Source: an uncultured Thermoleophilia bacterium (GTDB lineage: Bacteria > Actinomycetota > Thermoleophilia > Miltoncostaeales > Miltoncostaeaceae). From it: DNA of 64,000 bases. A model generated the notes under the pieces. That model did no database searches. It worked only from the letters and a program-made list of their open reading frames with translations, and had not been told where the DNA came from. Made by a program: the position numbers and the translations under genes. Positions 1-10,182 of this stretch are shown piece after piece. The DNA is taken from the NCBI GenBank assembly GCA_938017905.1, contig CALIKX010000026.1, positions 1 to 64,000 of the forward strand, read 5' to 3'. Positions within the stretch are counted from its first letter, which is position 1. Every line of letters starts with the position of its first letter.

Positions 1-636
1 CAACGCGCCGATCATCCCCTTGCGCGATGCACCGACGAGGACGGGGCGCCCCAGCGAGGTGATCACCCGGAGCCCCCGAAGCAGCGCGAGGTTGTGATCG
101 AGCGACTTCCCGAAGCCAATGCCCGGGTCGATCACGATGGCGTCCTCGGCCACGCCCGCGCGGACTGCGGCGGCCATGCGGGTCTCCAGGAACGCGGCGA
201 CCTCGGACGCCACGTCCCCGTAGCGCGGTCCATCCTGCATCGTCAGCGGCTCGCCCTGCATGTGCATGAGGCAGATCCCGACGCCCCTCTCCGCGACCAG
301 CGGAAGCATCGCCGGGTCCCCGCCGGCGGAGACATCGTTCACCAGCACTGCACCGGCGTCGATGGCCGCCCGGGCCACTGCCGCATGCCGGGTGTCGACC
401 GACAGCGGCATCGCCGGCACCGCACCCGCCAGCGCGCGCATCACGGGCGCGAGGCGCGCCATCTCAACCTGCTCCCCAACCGGCGTCGCGCCGGGCCGGG
501 TGCTCTCCGCACCCACGTCGACGATTGCCGCCCCGCCGGCGGCCATGGCGCGCGCATGCTCAGCGGCAGCGGCGCCATGAAGGTACGCGCCCCCATCGCT
601 GAACGAGTCAGGGGTCACATTGAGGATCCCCATCAC
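1..636 (-). CDS. folP: Dihydropteroate synthase, 3' end cut by window edge
   Basis: Condenses 6-hydroxymethyl-dihydropterin diphosphate with p-aminobenzoate to form dihydropteroate in folate synthesis; cytosolic TIM barrel. The visible protein opens with MGILNVTPDSFSDGG and continues with DVGAESTRPGA, the two DHPS signatures, then SVDTRH, a VNDVS loop, DPGIGFGK and a terminal VGASRKG. An in-frame stop at 685-687 leaves only GTG 636 or ATG 633 as starts, so the usual short N-terminal strand before the first signature is absent. It is last in the leftward tlpA-tilS-hpt-ftsH-folP run, 92 nt after ftsH. No folE lies between, unlike many actinobacterial folate clusters. The C-terminus lies outside the window. 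Confidence 0.93.
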   Translation of the reverse strand, partial: MMGILNVTPDSFSDGGAYLHGAAAAEHARAMAAGGAAIVDVGAESTRPGATPVGEQVEMARLAPVMRALAGAVPAMPLSVDTRHAAVARAAIDAGAVLVNDVSAGGDPAMLPLVAERGVGICLMHMQGEPLTMQDGPRYGDVASEVAAFLETRMAAAVRAGVAEDAIVIDPGIGFGKSLDHNLALLRGLRVITSLGRPVLVGASRKGMIGAL

Positions 637-728
637 GCAGGGCGCACGGAGCCAGGTGAGCGGTGACGCGGCGATGACCGGAGGCTACCCCGGTGCCGGG
701 CAGCAGCGCGGTGCCCGCCGCGGAGCGG

Positions 729-2678
<1,950 letters not shown>

Positions 2679-2766
2679 CGGTCAGCTCCCGCTCGACGAC
2701 GTCGCACGAGGGTAGCAGCGCCTGCCGGATCCGCGAGCGGCAGCGGGGGGCCGGAACCCCGGGCTG

Positions 2767-3294
2767 CTATCGGGGCAGGGCGCTGATGTACGGCAGCTCG
2801 CGGAAGCGCTCCCCCGCGTCCAGCCCGTAGCCCACGACGAACACGTCGGGCAGGTGGAAGCCCACGTACCGGGTGCCCAGGTCCAGCCGGTCCGCGGCGG
2901 GCTTGCTGAGCAGGGCGCACGTCTCGAGGGACGCGGGATCGCGCGCCGAGAGGTTGCGCATGAGGTACCGCAGGGTGCGCCCCGAGTCGATCACGTCCTC
3001 CACCAGCAGGACGTCCCGCCCCTCGATCGCGACGTCGAGGTCCTTGGTGATGCGCACGACGCCGGACGAATGCGTGGCCGAGCCGTACGAGGACACCGAC
3101 ATGAAGTCGATCTCGCAGGGGACGGTGAGCTCGCGCACCAGGTCGGCGGTGAAGAACACCGCGCCCTTCAGGATCCCGATCACCAGCAGGTCGCGGCCCG
3201 CGTAGTCGGTGGAGATCTCGGCGGCCATCTCGCGCACGCGTTCGGTGAGCCGCTCGCGCGTCACCAGCACCTCGCCGGGCGCGGCCCCGCTCAC
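2767..3294 (-). CDS. hpt: Hypoxanthine phosphoribosyltransferase
   Basis: Salvages hypoxanthine or guanine with PRPP to form IMP or GMP. The 175-residue type I phosphoribosyltransferase shows the PRPP loop LLVEDVIDSGRTL, the catalytic-loop region VSSYGSATHSSG, and the C-terminal FVVGYGLDAGERFRELPYI characteristic of HPRT. GTG 3294 overlaps the tilS stop by 4 nt (GTGA), so translation is probably coupled. The tilS-hpt-ftsH order is widely conserved in bacteria, and the two proteins upstream of FtsH are known to cooperate in some firmicutes. That cooperation is not shown here. Confidence 0.93.
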   Translation of the reverse strand: MSGAAPGEVLVTRERLTERVREMAAEISTDYAGRDLLVIGILKGAVFFTADLVRELTVPCEIDFMSVSSYGSATHSSGVVRITKDLDVAIEGRDVLLVEDVIDSGRTLRYLMRNLSARDPASLETCALLSKPAADRLDLGTRYVGFHLPDVFVVGYGLDAGERFRELPYISALPR

Positions 3295-4610
3295 GCGGCC
3301 ACCGCCCGAAGGGCAACGGCGGCCTCGCCGGGCATCGCGACCGCCGAGGGGTCCACCCGGTACCCGGGCACCCACACCACCCCGCGCCGGTCGGCCACCA
3401 CCGCGACGCCCTGCCGCCGGCGCGCCGGCACCCCGGCCGCGGCCAGCATGCGGCCGAGCGACTGATGTCCGCCGCCCGCGAGGCCCACACGATCCCCCGG
3501 AAGCGGGCCCCGCACCACCAGGTCGCCCTCGGAGCGCACCCAGGCTGCATCGGCGCCGGACCCGGCTACGGCGACGCCCGCACGGGCGCTCAGCCGGGTT
3601 CCCGCGACCTGCACCGTCCCCGGTACCGGAAGCGGCGTCGGCACGATCGGGCCGGCGCCCTGCCCTGCGGCCTCCGCCACCAGGACCCCCCGGTCAACGG
3701 CCACGAGCCCACCGGGAACCTGGGTGGATCCCGCGCCCGACCCGGCGCGCGCGAGAACCGCATCGATCACGTCGGCCGACCGCGCGTCACCGGGGAGGCC
3801 GGCGTCGGCGAGGAGCCCGCGAACGAGCATCCGTGCGATCGCCACCGGCTCGGCTGCGAGCAGGCCGGCATCCAGCCCGCCGTCGCGCCCCACGCGGGCG
3901 CTCGCGACCGCCACGGCCGCCTCCACCACGTCCGCCTCGTCGGCCAGCAGTTCCGCCATGCGGGCAAGGTTGGCCTCCGCCGACGGATGCACCGCCCGGA
4001 ACGCCGACAGCAGGCCGTGCCGCACGCGGGCCCGCGCGGTCGCCATGTCGTCATTGGTCGGGTCGTCCACAAAGGGGGCGCCATGCGCCCGGCACCATTC
4101 CCGGGTCTCGTCGCGCGAGACGCCCAGCAGCGGCCGCACCAACCTGCCGCGCCGCGGCGCGATGCCGAGGGCACCCGTGCGGCCCGTTCCCCGCGCGGCA
4201 CGGAACAGGATGGTCTCCACGTGATCGGTGCGGGTGTGACCGGTGGCGATCGCGTCCAGTCCGAGTTCGGCACGCACGCGCTCCGCAGCGGCAAGGCGGG
4301 CGTCCCGGGCACGCTCCAGCGCATGCGGCCCCGGCGCCAGCCCGAGGTGCTCCACATGGGCAGGCAGGCCAAGGACACGGGCGCGCGCGGCGACGTCGCG
4401 GGCCTCGCCCGCCGAAGCGGTGCGCAGCCCGTGGTCGAACGAGAGGACGTACACGGGGCCGTCATGGACATCGGGGAGCAGGTGCATAAGCGCAGTGGAG
4501 TCCGCCCCGCCCGAGACGAGCGCCAGCACGCCATGACCGGCGGGCAGCAGGTCGTGGCGGTCCGCGAACGACCGCACGCGCGTGCCCAGGTTGTGCGCGT
4601 CGGGGGTCAC
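3291..4610 (-). CDS. tilS: tRNA(Ile)-lysidine synthetase
   Basis: Uses ATP to attach lysine to C34 of the CAU anticodon of tRNA-Ile2, switching it to read AUA. The N-terminal ATP-pyrophosphatase motif SGGADST is at about residues 33-39, followed by SFDHGLR and the ATGHTRTDHVETILFR region typical of TilS. A TilS C-terminal substrate-binding region follows (LSARAGVAVAGSG through LVVRGPLPGDRVGLAGGG). Length 439, in the family range. GTG 4610 overlaps the preceding tlpA-like stop by 4 nt. A longer reading frame runs upstream to 4925 but lies across the tlpA-like gene and is not the true start. Confidence 0.93.
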   Translation of the reverse strand: MTPDAHNLGTRVRSFADRHDLLPAGHGVLALVSGGADSTALMHLLPDVHDGPVYVLSFDHGLRTASAGEARDVAARARVLGLPAHVEHLGLAPGPHALERARDARLAAAERVRAELGLDAIATGHTRTDHVETILFRAARGTGRTGALGIAPRRGRLVRPLLGVSRDETREWCRAHGAPFVDDPTNDDMATARARVRHGLLSAFRAVHPSAEANLARMAELLADEADVVEAAVAVASARVGRDGGLDAGLLAAEPVAIARMLVRGLLADAGLPGDARSADVIDAVLARAGSGAGSTQVPGGLVAVDRGVLVAEAAGQGAGPIVPTPLPVPGTVQVAGTRLSARAGVAVAGSGADAAWVRSEGDLVVRGPLPGDRVGLAGGGHQSLGRMLAAAGVPARRRQGVAVVADRRGVVWVPGYRVDPSAVAMPGEAAVALRAVAA

Positions 4611-5146
4611 GACTCGTCCACCAGGGGGTCCGTCAGCCGCGACAGGTCCGCGTCGGTCACGGGTCCGGCCCATGTGGCGGCCAGGCGGCCCGCGTGATCC
4701 AGAACGAAGGTCATGGGGAGCCCGGTCACCCCGTAGCCATCCCCCACCGCGTCGTCGCGATCGATGCCGAGCGGGAACGTCACGCCGACCTCGCGGGCGA
4801 ATTCGCGGGCGCTGTCGGTGGTGTCGTCGATGGCGATCCCCACCACGCGGACGTCCGGATGGGAGCGGGCAAAGGCCTCGACGGCCGGCATCTCCTCGCG
4901 GCACGGCCCGCACCACGAGGCCCACAGGTTCACCACCGTCGGGCGCGCCGCCGGCCTGCCGATCTCAAGCGACCCGCGGCCGGTGAGGCGCGGCACCTGC
5001 ACCACGACCGGATCGGGGCGGTCGGCCGCGGCCCGGACCTCGGGCGCGGCCCCCGTCGTCGAGGACCCGCAGGCGGACATGCCGACGACCGCCGCGGGGG
5101 CGACCGCCACGGCGGCGACGGGAATGATCCAGCGGGGAACCGGCAC
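4607..5146 (-). CDS. TlpA/ResA-type thiol-disulfide lipoprotein
   Basis: Exported thioredoxin-fold protein likely to reduce or exchange disulfides outside the membrane, for example during cytochrome c maturation. A hydrophobic signal leads to a lipobox-like MSAC with Cys near residue 26. The redox motif is in VNLWASWCGPCREEMP, and the cis-Pro region is GLPMTFVLDHAGR. Length 179. The start GTG 5146 lies 7 nt after a TAGGCT hexamer (5159-5154) and is probably leaderless. The in-frame upstream extension would cross the divergent promoter region and the PAP2 gene. It heads the run tlpA-tilS-hpt-ftsH-folP. Exact partner unknown. Confidence 0.85.
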   Translation of the reverse strand: MPVPRWIIPVAAVAVAPAAVVGMSACGSSTTGAAPEVRAAADRPDPVVVQVPRLTGRGSLEIGRPAARPTVVNLWASWCGPCREEMPAVEAFARSHPDVRVVGIAIDDTTDSAREFAREVGVTFPLGIDRDDAVGDGYGVTGLPMTFVLDHAGRLAATWAGPVTDADLSRLTDPLVDES

Positions 5147-5153
5147 GCACCCG

Positions 5154-5159
5154 AGCCTA
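5154..5159 (-). promoter_or_regulatory. -10 element of the tlpA-tilS-hpt-ftsH run
   Basis: TAGGCT followed by 7 nt and then GTG 5146, so transcription should begin at or next to the start codon. No convincing -35 box was seen. Confidence 0.55.
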
Positions 5160-5185
5160 GCCGGGCGCGGGGACCAGGGCTGTCC

Positions 5186-5191
5186 TAGCGT
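5186..5191 (+). promoter_or_regulatory. -10 element of the PAP2 gene
   Basis: TAGCGT followed by 7 nt and then GTG 5199. It favours that GTG over GTG 5190, which overlaps the hexamer. It diverges from the tlpA promoter about 30 nt away. Confidence 0.5.
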
Positions 5192-5198
5192 GAGCCGG

Positions 5199-5714
5199 GT
5201 GCAGGCCGATGACGTCACCCATGCGATCCTCGTGGCCGACCGGCGTGCGGGCGACGGCATCCGCGCCGCCATCGCAGGGGTGCCCGGCGGCCGCGACTGG
5301 GCCCGACTCGCCGCCGATGCCATGGCACCGGCATTCCAGGGGCTCGCGCTCGCGCTGGTCGTCATCCCCGGCTCGCGCATGCTCGGCCTGCGCGCCGTGG
5401 CGGCGGGCGCGATCGCCGGCACCCTGGCGAAGGTGGCGCGCGATGCCATCGACCGCCCGCGCCCGGGGTCGCGCACCGAGGGGGGCTTCCCCAGCCGCCA
5501 TGCTGCATCGTCCGCGGCCATCGCGGTGGTGGTGGCCCGTGAGCGGCCGCTGGTGGGTACTGCCGCGCACGCCGCGGCAGCGCTCGGCATGGCGGCCCGG
5601 GTGGCCGCCGCCGATCATGACCCCCTGGACATCGTGGCCGGCGCCGGGCTCGGCGCGGCCGCGGGCCGCCTCATGCGGCGTCGGCGACGGCGACGGCGCG
5701 GAACTCGCCCGTAG
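5199..5714 (+). CDS. PAP2-family phosphatase
   Basis: Membrane phosphatase likely acting on a lipid phosphate or isoprenoid diphosphate. All three PAP2 motifs are visible: KVARDAIDRPRP (motif 1), PSRHA (motif 2, Arg in the usual Gly position) and ARVAAADHDPLDIVAG (motif 3, with the His and Asp of the catalytic relay). About 171 residues with several hydrophobic stretches and an Arg-rich tail. Start GTG 5199 was chosen because a TAGCGT hexamer lies 7 nt upstream. The 3' end overlaps the convergent GGDEF-like gene by 44 nt. Substrate cannot be told from sequence. Confidence 0.8.
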   Translation: MQADDVTHAILVADRRAGDGIRAAIAGVPGGRDWARLAADAMAPAFQGLALALVVIPGSRMLGLRAVAAGAIAGTLAKVARDAIDRPRPGSRTEGGFPSRHAASSAAIAVVVARERPLVGTAAHAAAALGMAARVAAADHDPLDIVAGAGLGAAAGRLMRRRRRRRRGTRP

Positions 5715-6564
5715 CCTGCTCGTCGGGCCGACCGACGTCTGCAGCCATGTCACGGCGCAGATCGGCATCGGCACGCTCGATGAGCGACGAGGGCCCCGTG
5801 TCGGCGGGCGTCCACGCGGCGGCACCGACCGCCACCGACCCCGCCGTCACCCGGAGGCCGTCGTGGTCGCGCACCGCCACGGCCTCGAGGGCCGTCGCCA
5901 GACGGTGCCCGAGGTCGCGGGCGGCATCCTCGCCCCCGGCGACCAGCGCCACGTAGCGCCCCGGCGCGTCCTCCATCACCAGGTCACCGCCGTGGGCCAC
6001 CTGCGCCACCGCGTCCGCGCAGGCACCGAGCAAATGCTCCAGCACGTCGTCGCCGTGCACGGCGCGGAGCGCACGGATGCGCGGGATGGCCGCCACCGCC
6101 ACGGCCACGGCGCTGCCCGTCTCCGCCGCCCGACGGCAATCGCGCTCGGCGATCACGTCGAACACCGCGGAGGGGGCCATGGCCGGTCCCCCGGCGCCGC
6201 CACGCGACCGCCAGGGGGCCCCCAGTCCCTCGGCCAGGCCTGCATGCGCCGCGCCCAGCGCCGCCACTACGACGATGGCGACGAAACCCATCGCGGCCTC
6301 AACGGTCGCGACATCACCCGACGATGCCGCGGCCAGCGCGATGGCCGACGCCAGCAGGGTGGCCATCAGGCCCGTCGCACCCGCGAGGGGGGCCGCGAGG
6401 GCAGCGGGGACCACCAGCAGCGGCCAGAGCCACCACGACCCCATCGCCACGATCGGCACCACGGTGGCCACGAGCAGGGCTGCCAGCAGGACGAGGCGAC
6501 GTTGCCGGTACCGCGCGGCCAGGGCGGCATCCCGTTCGACGTCATGATCGGATCGGCTCAGCAC
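5671..6564 (-). CDS. Membrane protein with degenerate GGDEF domain
   Basis: About 297 residues. The N-terminal half holds several transmembrane helices (roughly 25-115). The C-terminal half looks like a diguanylate cyclase fold by its opening ERDCRRAAETGSAVAVAVA and its closing LIERADADLRRDMA. Where active enzymes have GGDEF, this protein has DAPGRYVALVAGG, so the catalytic signature is lost. I infer that it is a non-catalytic relative, possibly a sensor or a binding protein. GTG 6564 is the plausible start; the open frame continues upstream only as antisense of the dehydrogenase gene. The end overlaps the PAP2 gene tail-to-tail. Confidence 0.65.
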   Translation of the reverse strand: MLSRSDHDVERDAALAARYRQRRLVLLAALLVATVVPIVAMGSWWLWPLLVVPAALAAPLAGATGLMATLLASAIALAAASSGDVATVEAAMGFVAIVVVAALGAAHAGLAEGLGAPWRSRGGAGGPAMAPSAVFDVIAERDCRRAAETGSAVAVAVAAIPRIRALRAVHGDDVLEHLLGACADAVAQVAHGGDLVMEDAPGRYVALVAGGEDAARDLGHRLATALEAVAVRDHDGLRVTAGSVAVGAAAWTPADTGPSSLIERADADLRRDMAADVGRPDEQATGEFRAVAVADAA

Positions 6565-6637
6565 CGTGTGAGGCGTTGAACCGGAGCTCTGTGCACCGGT
6601 TTGGGTGAACCTACGCACCGCCCCGGACGCGCCACGG

Positions 6638-6643
6638 TAGGCT
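6638..6643 (+). promoter_or_regulatory. -10 element of the 3-hydroxyacyl-CoA dehydrogenase gene
   Basis: TAGGCT, then 6 nt, then ATG 6650: the spacing expected of a leaderless mRNA. Confidence 0.5.
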
Positions 6644-6649
6644 CGGACC

Positions 6650-7657
6650 ATGAGGTCCATCGGCATCATCGGCGCGGGCACGATGGGATGCGAGATCGCG
6701 CACGTTGCCGCGGTCGCGGGCATGGACATCCTCATGGCCGATGCCGACGCCGAGCGCGCGGCGATGGGCCGCGACCGGGCACTCGCGCTGGGCGCCCGGC
6801 TGGTGGAACGCGGACGATTGGAGGAGGCCGACGCGCATGCCGCGGCGGGGCGCATCCATCCCGTGGGCTCCGTCGCCGACCTGGCCCCGGTGGATGTGGT
6901 GATCGAGGCGGTGCCCGAGGACCTGGCGCTCAAGACCGCGGTGCACCGGCAACTCGATGACGTGGTCCGCCCCGACGCCCTGGTGGCCACGAATACCTCG
7001 GGGCTCTCGGTCACCGCGCTGGCCGATGCCACGCGCTCACCCGGACGCGTGATCGGCCTGCACTTCTTCAACCCGGCCAGCGTGATGTCGTTGGTCGAGG
7101 TGATCGCCGGCGCGGCCACGTCGGAGGACACCGTGTCGCGGGCCATCACCCTCGCCGGGGATCTGGGCAAGACCCCCGTGCGGGTGCGCGAGTGCCCCGG
7201 CTTCGTGGTGAACCGGGTGCTCGTGCGCGCCATGGCCGAGGCCTACCGGGCCGCGGCGGGCGCACCGGTGGAACGCGAGGGCGCCGACCGCGCGGTGGTC
7301 GACGGCGGTCCCGCACCCATGGGCCCCTTCGCGCTCGGGGACCTCGTGGGCCTCGACGTGCTCGAGAGCATCCGTGGCGACCTGGAGGCGGCGTACGGCG
7401 ACCGGTTCGCCGATGCCGGCACGCTGGCCCCCCTCGTGGCCGCCGGCCATCTGGGCCGCAAGTCCGGCGGCGGGCTGCTGCCCGGGACCGGCGGCGGCGG
7501 GTCCGGTGCCGAGCCGGTCGTCGCCGCGGTGTACTACGCCGCCGCGCTCGACGAGGCACGCCGCCTGGCCGACGAGGGCGTGGCCGCGCCGGACGACATC
7601 GACCTCGCCATGCGGCTTGGCGCGGGGTGGACCCAGGGGCCCCTGGCCGCGGGATGA
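6650..7657 (+). CDS. 3-hydroxyacyl-CoA (3-hydroxybutyryl-CoA) dehydrogenase
   Basis: NAD-dependent oxidation or reduction at C3 of acyl-CoAs in fatty-acid or butanoate metabolism. The Rossmann motif GIIGAGTMGCEIA opens the protein. ATNTSGLSVTALA and the catalytic His region GLHFFNPASVMSLVEVI follow, then VRECPGFVVNRVL, where the C-terminal dimerisation domain begins. A second partial C-terminal copy extends the protein to 335 residues, longer than the common 285-residue type. It stands alone, so pathway direction is unclear. It ends 4 nt before the convergent flavoprotein gene. Confidence 0.9.
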   Translation: MRSIGIIGAGTMGCEIAHVAAVAGMDILMADADAERAAMGRDRALALGARLVERGRLEEADAHAAAGRIHPVGSVADLAPVDVVIEAVPEDLALKTAVHRQLDDVVRPDALVATNTSGLSVTALADATRSPGRVIGLHFFNPASVMSLVEVIAGAATSEDTVSRAITLAGDLGKTPVRVRECPGFVVNRVLVRAMAEAYRAAAGAPVEREGADRAVVDGGPAPMGPFALGDLVGLDVLESIRGDLEAAYGDRFADAGTLAPLVAAGHLGRKSGGGLLPGTGGGGSGAEPVVAAVYYAAALDEARRLADEGVAAPDDIDLAMRLGAGWTQGPLAAG

Positions 7658-7661
7658 CGCG

Positions 7662-9146
7662 CTAGATCATCACCGGCACGGCCCAGTCGGGATGGATCCC
7701 GAACCGCTGGGCCACCGGCGTGAGGACATCGCCCTCCAGCACCTCGATGTGCGCGAGCGAGACCTGCGACGGATGTCCGACCCCCGTGGATCGCGAGAGT
7801 CGGGTGATCTCCCGGCGCATCGCGACGACGTACGACGCCGCGCGGGCGGCCTTGAGCGTGGGGTCGATGCCGCGCTGGCGCCAGTGCGACTGCGTGGCCA
7901 CGCCGCTGGGGCAGTGCCCCGTGTGGCATCGCTGCGCCTGGATGCACCCGATGGAGAGCATGGCCTCGCGACCCACGTTGATCATGTCGGCCCCCAGTGC
8001 GAACGCCATGATCGCCTCATCGGGAAGCCCCAGGCGCCCCGATCCGATCCATGTGACGTCGTGCTGGATGCCCCTCTCGGCGAAGGCGCGCAGCGCACGC
8101 GCCTGGGCGAGGCGGTACGGCAGCCCCACGTGATCCACGAACGACAGCGGGCCCGAGCCGGTCCCCCCCTCCCCGCCGTCGATCGTGATGAAGTCCACGC
8201 CACGCGTGCCCCGGTCCATGAGACGGGCGAGCTCGCCCCAGAACGCGCTCTCCCCGACGGCCGACTTGATGCCCACGGGCACCCCGGTGGCATCGGCGAT
8301 GCGTTCCACGACGTCCAGCATGCCGTCGGCGTCCGAGAACTCGGGGTTCACCGGTGGGCTGACGCAGGCCTGTCCCGGCTCAACCCCGCGGATGCGGGCG
8401 ATCTCGGGCGTCACCTTCGACGCGGGCAGCATGCCACCCACGCCGGGCTTCGCGCCCTGGCTCAGCTTGAGCTCGATCGCCCGCACCGGGAACCGCTCCA
8501 CGAGATCCACGAGCCGTGGGAGGTCCAGGCGTCCCCGCGCATCGCGCGCGCCGTACCACCCGGTGCCGAACTGCAGCACCAGGTCGCCACCGTGGTCGTG
8601 GTACGGGGTGATCCCGCCCTCGCCCGTCGTCTGCATGCACCCCGCCAGAGCGGCGCCGGCATTCAGGGACTCGACGGCGCGCGCCGACAGGGCGCCGAAC
8701 GACATCCCGGAAATGTTGACCACCGACGACGGCCGGAACGCCTGCCGCCGCCCGCGCGGGCCGCCCAGCACCTTGGCGGATGCCAGGGGCCAGTCGTCCG
8801 GGTCGCCCTCCGCGGGCGGCGGGGCCGGGAACGCGGCGGGGCTGATGATCAGGTAGCCCGGGGACCGCTCGAATTCGGCATCGGTGCCGAACGAGAATCC
8901 GGCGTTCTGGCGCTTGCTGCTCGCATAGATCCACCGGCGCTCGTTGCGGCTGAAGGGCCGCTCGTCATCGTTGCTCGTGACGATGTACTGGCGCAGTTCC
9001 GGACCGAACGCCTCAAGCACATAGCGGAGGTGACCGACGACCGGGAACACGCGCAGGATCGAGTGCCTGCGCTGCAGGATGTCGTACAGCGCCACCAGCG
9101 CGATGAACGCGCCGATGCCGATCAGCACCCACCAGCCCGCCGCCAT
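7662..9146 (-). CDS. Membrane-anchored glutamate-synthase-like FMN protein
   Basis: Contains the FMN-binding barrel found in the large subunit of glutamate synthase, without the amidotransferase or FeS-rich partner domains. One N-terminal transmembrane helix (about residues 4-22) precedes the barrel. Motifs include NISGMSFGALSARAVESLN, LKLSQGAKPGVGGMLP, GINFITIDGGEGGTG-like DFITIDGGEGGTGSGP, and the Cys-rich GCIQAQRCHTGHCPSGVATQ near the end, typical of this family. Length 494. ATG 9146 has a run of Gs 5-10 nt upstream. Free-standing members are common in bacteria, and their substrate is not settled. Divergent from argF. Confidence 0.82.
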   Translation of the reverse strand: MAAGWWVLIGIGAFIALVALYDILQRRHSILRVFPVVGHLRYVLEAFGPELRQYIVTSNDDERPFSRNERRWIYASSKRQNAGFSFGTDAEFERSPGYLIISPAAFPAPPPAEGDPDDWPLASAKVLGGPRGRRQAFRPSSVVNISGMSFGALSARAVESLNAGAALAGCMQTTGEGGITPYHDHGGDLVLQFGTGWYGARDARGRLDLPRLVDLVERFPVRAIELKLSQGAKPGVGGMLPASKVTPEIARIRGVEPGQACVSPPVNPEFSDADGMLDVVERIADATGVPVGIKSAVGESAFWGELARLMDRGTRGVDFITIDGGEGGTGSGPLSFVDHVGLPYRLAQARALRAFAERGIQHDVTWIGSGRLGLPDEAIMAFALGADMINVGREAMLSIGCIQAQRCHTGHCPSGVATQSHWRQRGIDPTLKAARAASYVVAMRREITRLSRSTGVGHPSQVSLAHIEVLEGDVLTPVAQRFGIHPDWAVPVMI

Positions 9147-9218
9147 GGCCGCCCCCCGGTCGTCGTGTCGCCCCGATCGTGCCGCATGACCCGGACGGGA
9201 GGCCCGCCAACGCCGCGA

Positions 9219-9224
9219 TATCCT
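9219..9224 (+). promoter_or_regulatory. -10 element of argF
   Basis: TATCCT, then 6 nt, then GTG 9231. This supports GTG 9231 over the in-frame ATG 9186 and implies a leaderless message. Confidence 0.55.
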
Positions 9225-9230
9225 GCGCCG

Positions 9231-10172
9231 GTGATCGATCACGCTCCCCATCCGTCACTGGCCGGCCGCTCGGTGCTGAGCCTGATGAACCACCCCTCCG
9301 ATGCCGTGCGGGAGGTCCTGGACCTCGCCGCCGCGCTCAAGGCCGCGCCGCAGTGGCCGGCCACCCTGGCCGGCCGGAGCGTGGCCCTCATCTTCGAGCA
9401 GCCATCCACGCGCACGCGCGTGTCATTCGAGGTGGGCATCGCGCGCCTCGGCGGGCACCCGGTGGTGCTGGCGGGACGCGACATGCAGCTGGGGCGCGGG
9501 GAGTCGATCGAGGACACCGCCCGCGTCCTCTCGCGGTTCGTCGACGCCATCGTCATCCGGACCGTCGATCACCAGAAGGTGGCCGCCCTCGCCCATCACG
9601 CGGACGTCCCGGTCATCAACGCCCTCACGCATGACCACCACCCGTGCCAGGGGCTTGCGGACCTCATGACCATCCGCGAGAGGTTCGGGGACCCGGCGGG
9701 CATGCGGGCGGCATACGTCGGCGACGGCAACAACTGCTGCCACTCGCTCATGGTGGCCGGTGCCCACATGGGCATGGAGGTGGTGGCCGGCTGCCCCGAG
9801 GGCTACCTGCCCGATCCGGAGGTGGTCGCACGGGCCGACGGGATCGCCCGCGCCCACGGTGGCGCCGTGCGGGTGGTGACCGACCCCGAGGACGCCGTTG
9901 CCGGCGCGCATGCGGTGTACACCGACGTGTGGGTGTCGATGGGGGATGAGGAGGAGGAGTCCGAGCGCCTGCGGGTGTTCGCCCCGTACCGCGTGGATGA
10001 GGCCCTGATGGACCAGGCCGCCCCCGATGCCATCGCCCTGCACCCCCTGCCGGCCCACGACGGCCTGGAGATCACCCGCGCCGTCTACCACGGGCCGCGC
10101 TCCGCGGTATGGGACGAGGCGGAGAACCGCCTGCACGTGCAGGCGGCGTTGCTCATGCACGTGCTGGGGTAG
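9231..10172 (+). CDS. argF: Ornithine carbamoyltransferase
   Basis: Transfers the carbamoyl group to ornithine to give citrulline in arginine synthesis. The carbamoyl-phosphate loop STRTRVSFE, the HHPCQGLADL segment, the GDGNNCCHSL ornithine-side loop and DVWVSMGDEEE (SMG loop) are present. The 313-residue length fits. One oddity: the usual HCLP near the C-terminus reads HPLP (ALHPLPAHDGLEIT). The rest, including SAVWDEAENRLH, matches actinobacterial ArgF rather than aspartate carbamoyltransferase. No other arg gene is nearby. It is followed after 10 nt by a rhomboid gene, so the two may be cotranscribed. Confidence 0.88.
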   Translation: MIDHAPHPSLAGRSVLSLMNHPSDAVREVLDLAAALKAAPQWPATLAGRSVALIFEQPSTRTRVSFEVGIARLGGHPVVLAGRDMQLGRGESIEDTARVLSRFVDAIVIRTVDHQKVAALAHHADVPVINALTHDHHPCQGLADLMTIRERFGDPAGMRAAYVGDGNNCCHSLMVAGAHMGMEVVAGCPEGYLPDPEVVARADGIARAHGGAVRVVTDPEDAVAGAHAVYTDVWVSMGDEEEESERLRVFAPYRVDEALMDQAAPDAIALHPLPAHDGLEITRAVYHGPRSAVWDEAENRLHVQAALLMHVLG

Positions 10173-10182
10173 CCCGCACGCC

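Noticed and set aside
7374-9230. In-frame extension of argF to 932 residues
   Set aside because: The extension is antisense to the flavoprotein gene; argF homology begins just after GTG 9231.
9186-9230. ATG 9186 as argF start
   Set aside because: GTG 9231 sits 6 nt after TATCCT, which lies inside the region the ATG start would translate; not excluded absolutely.
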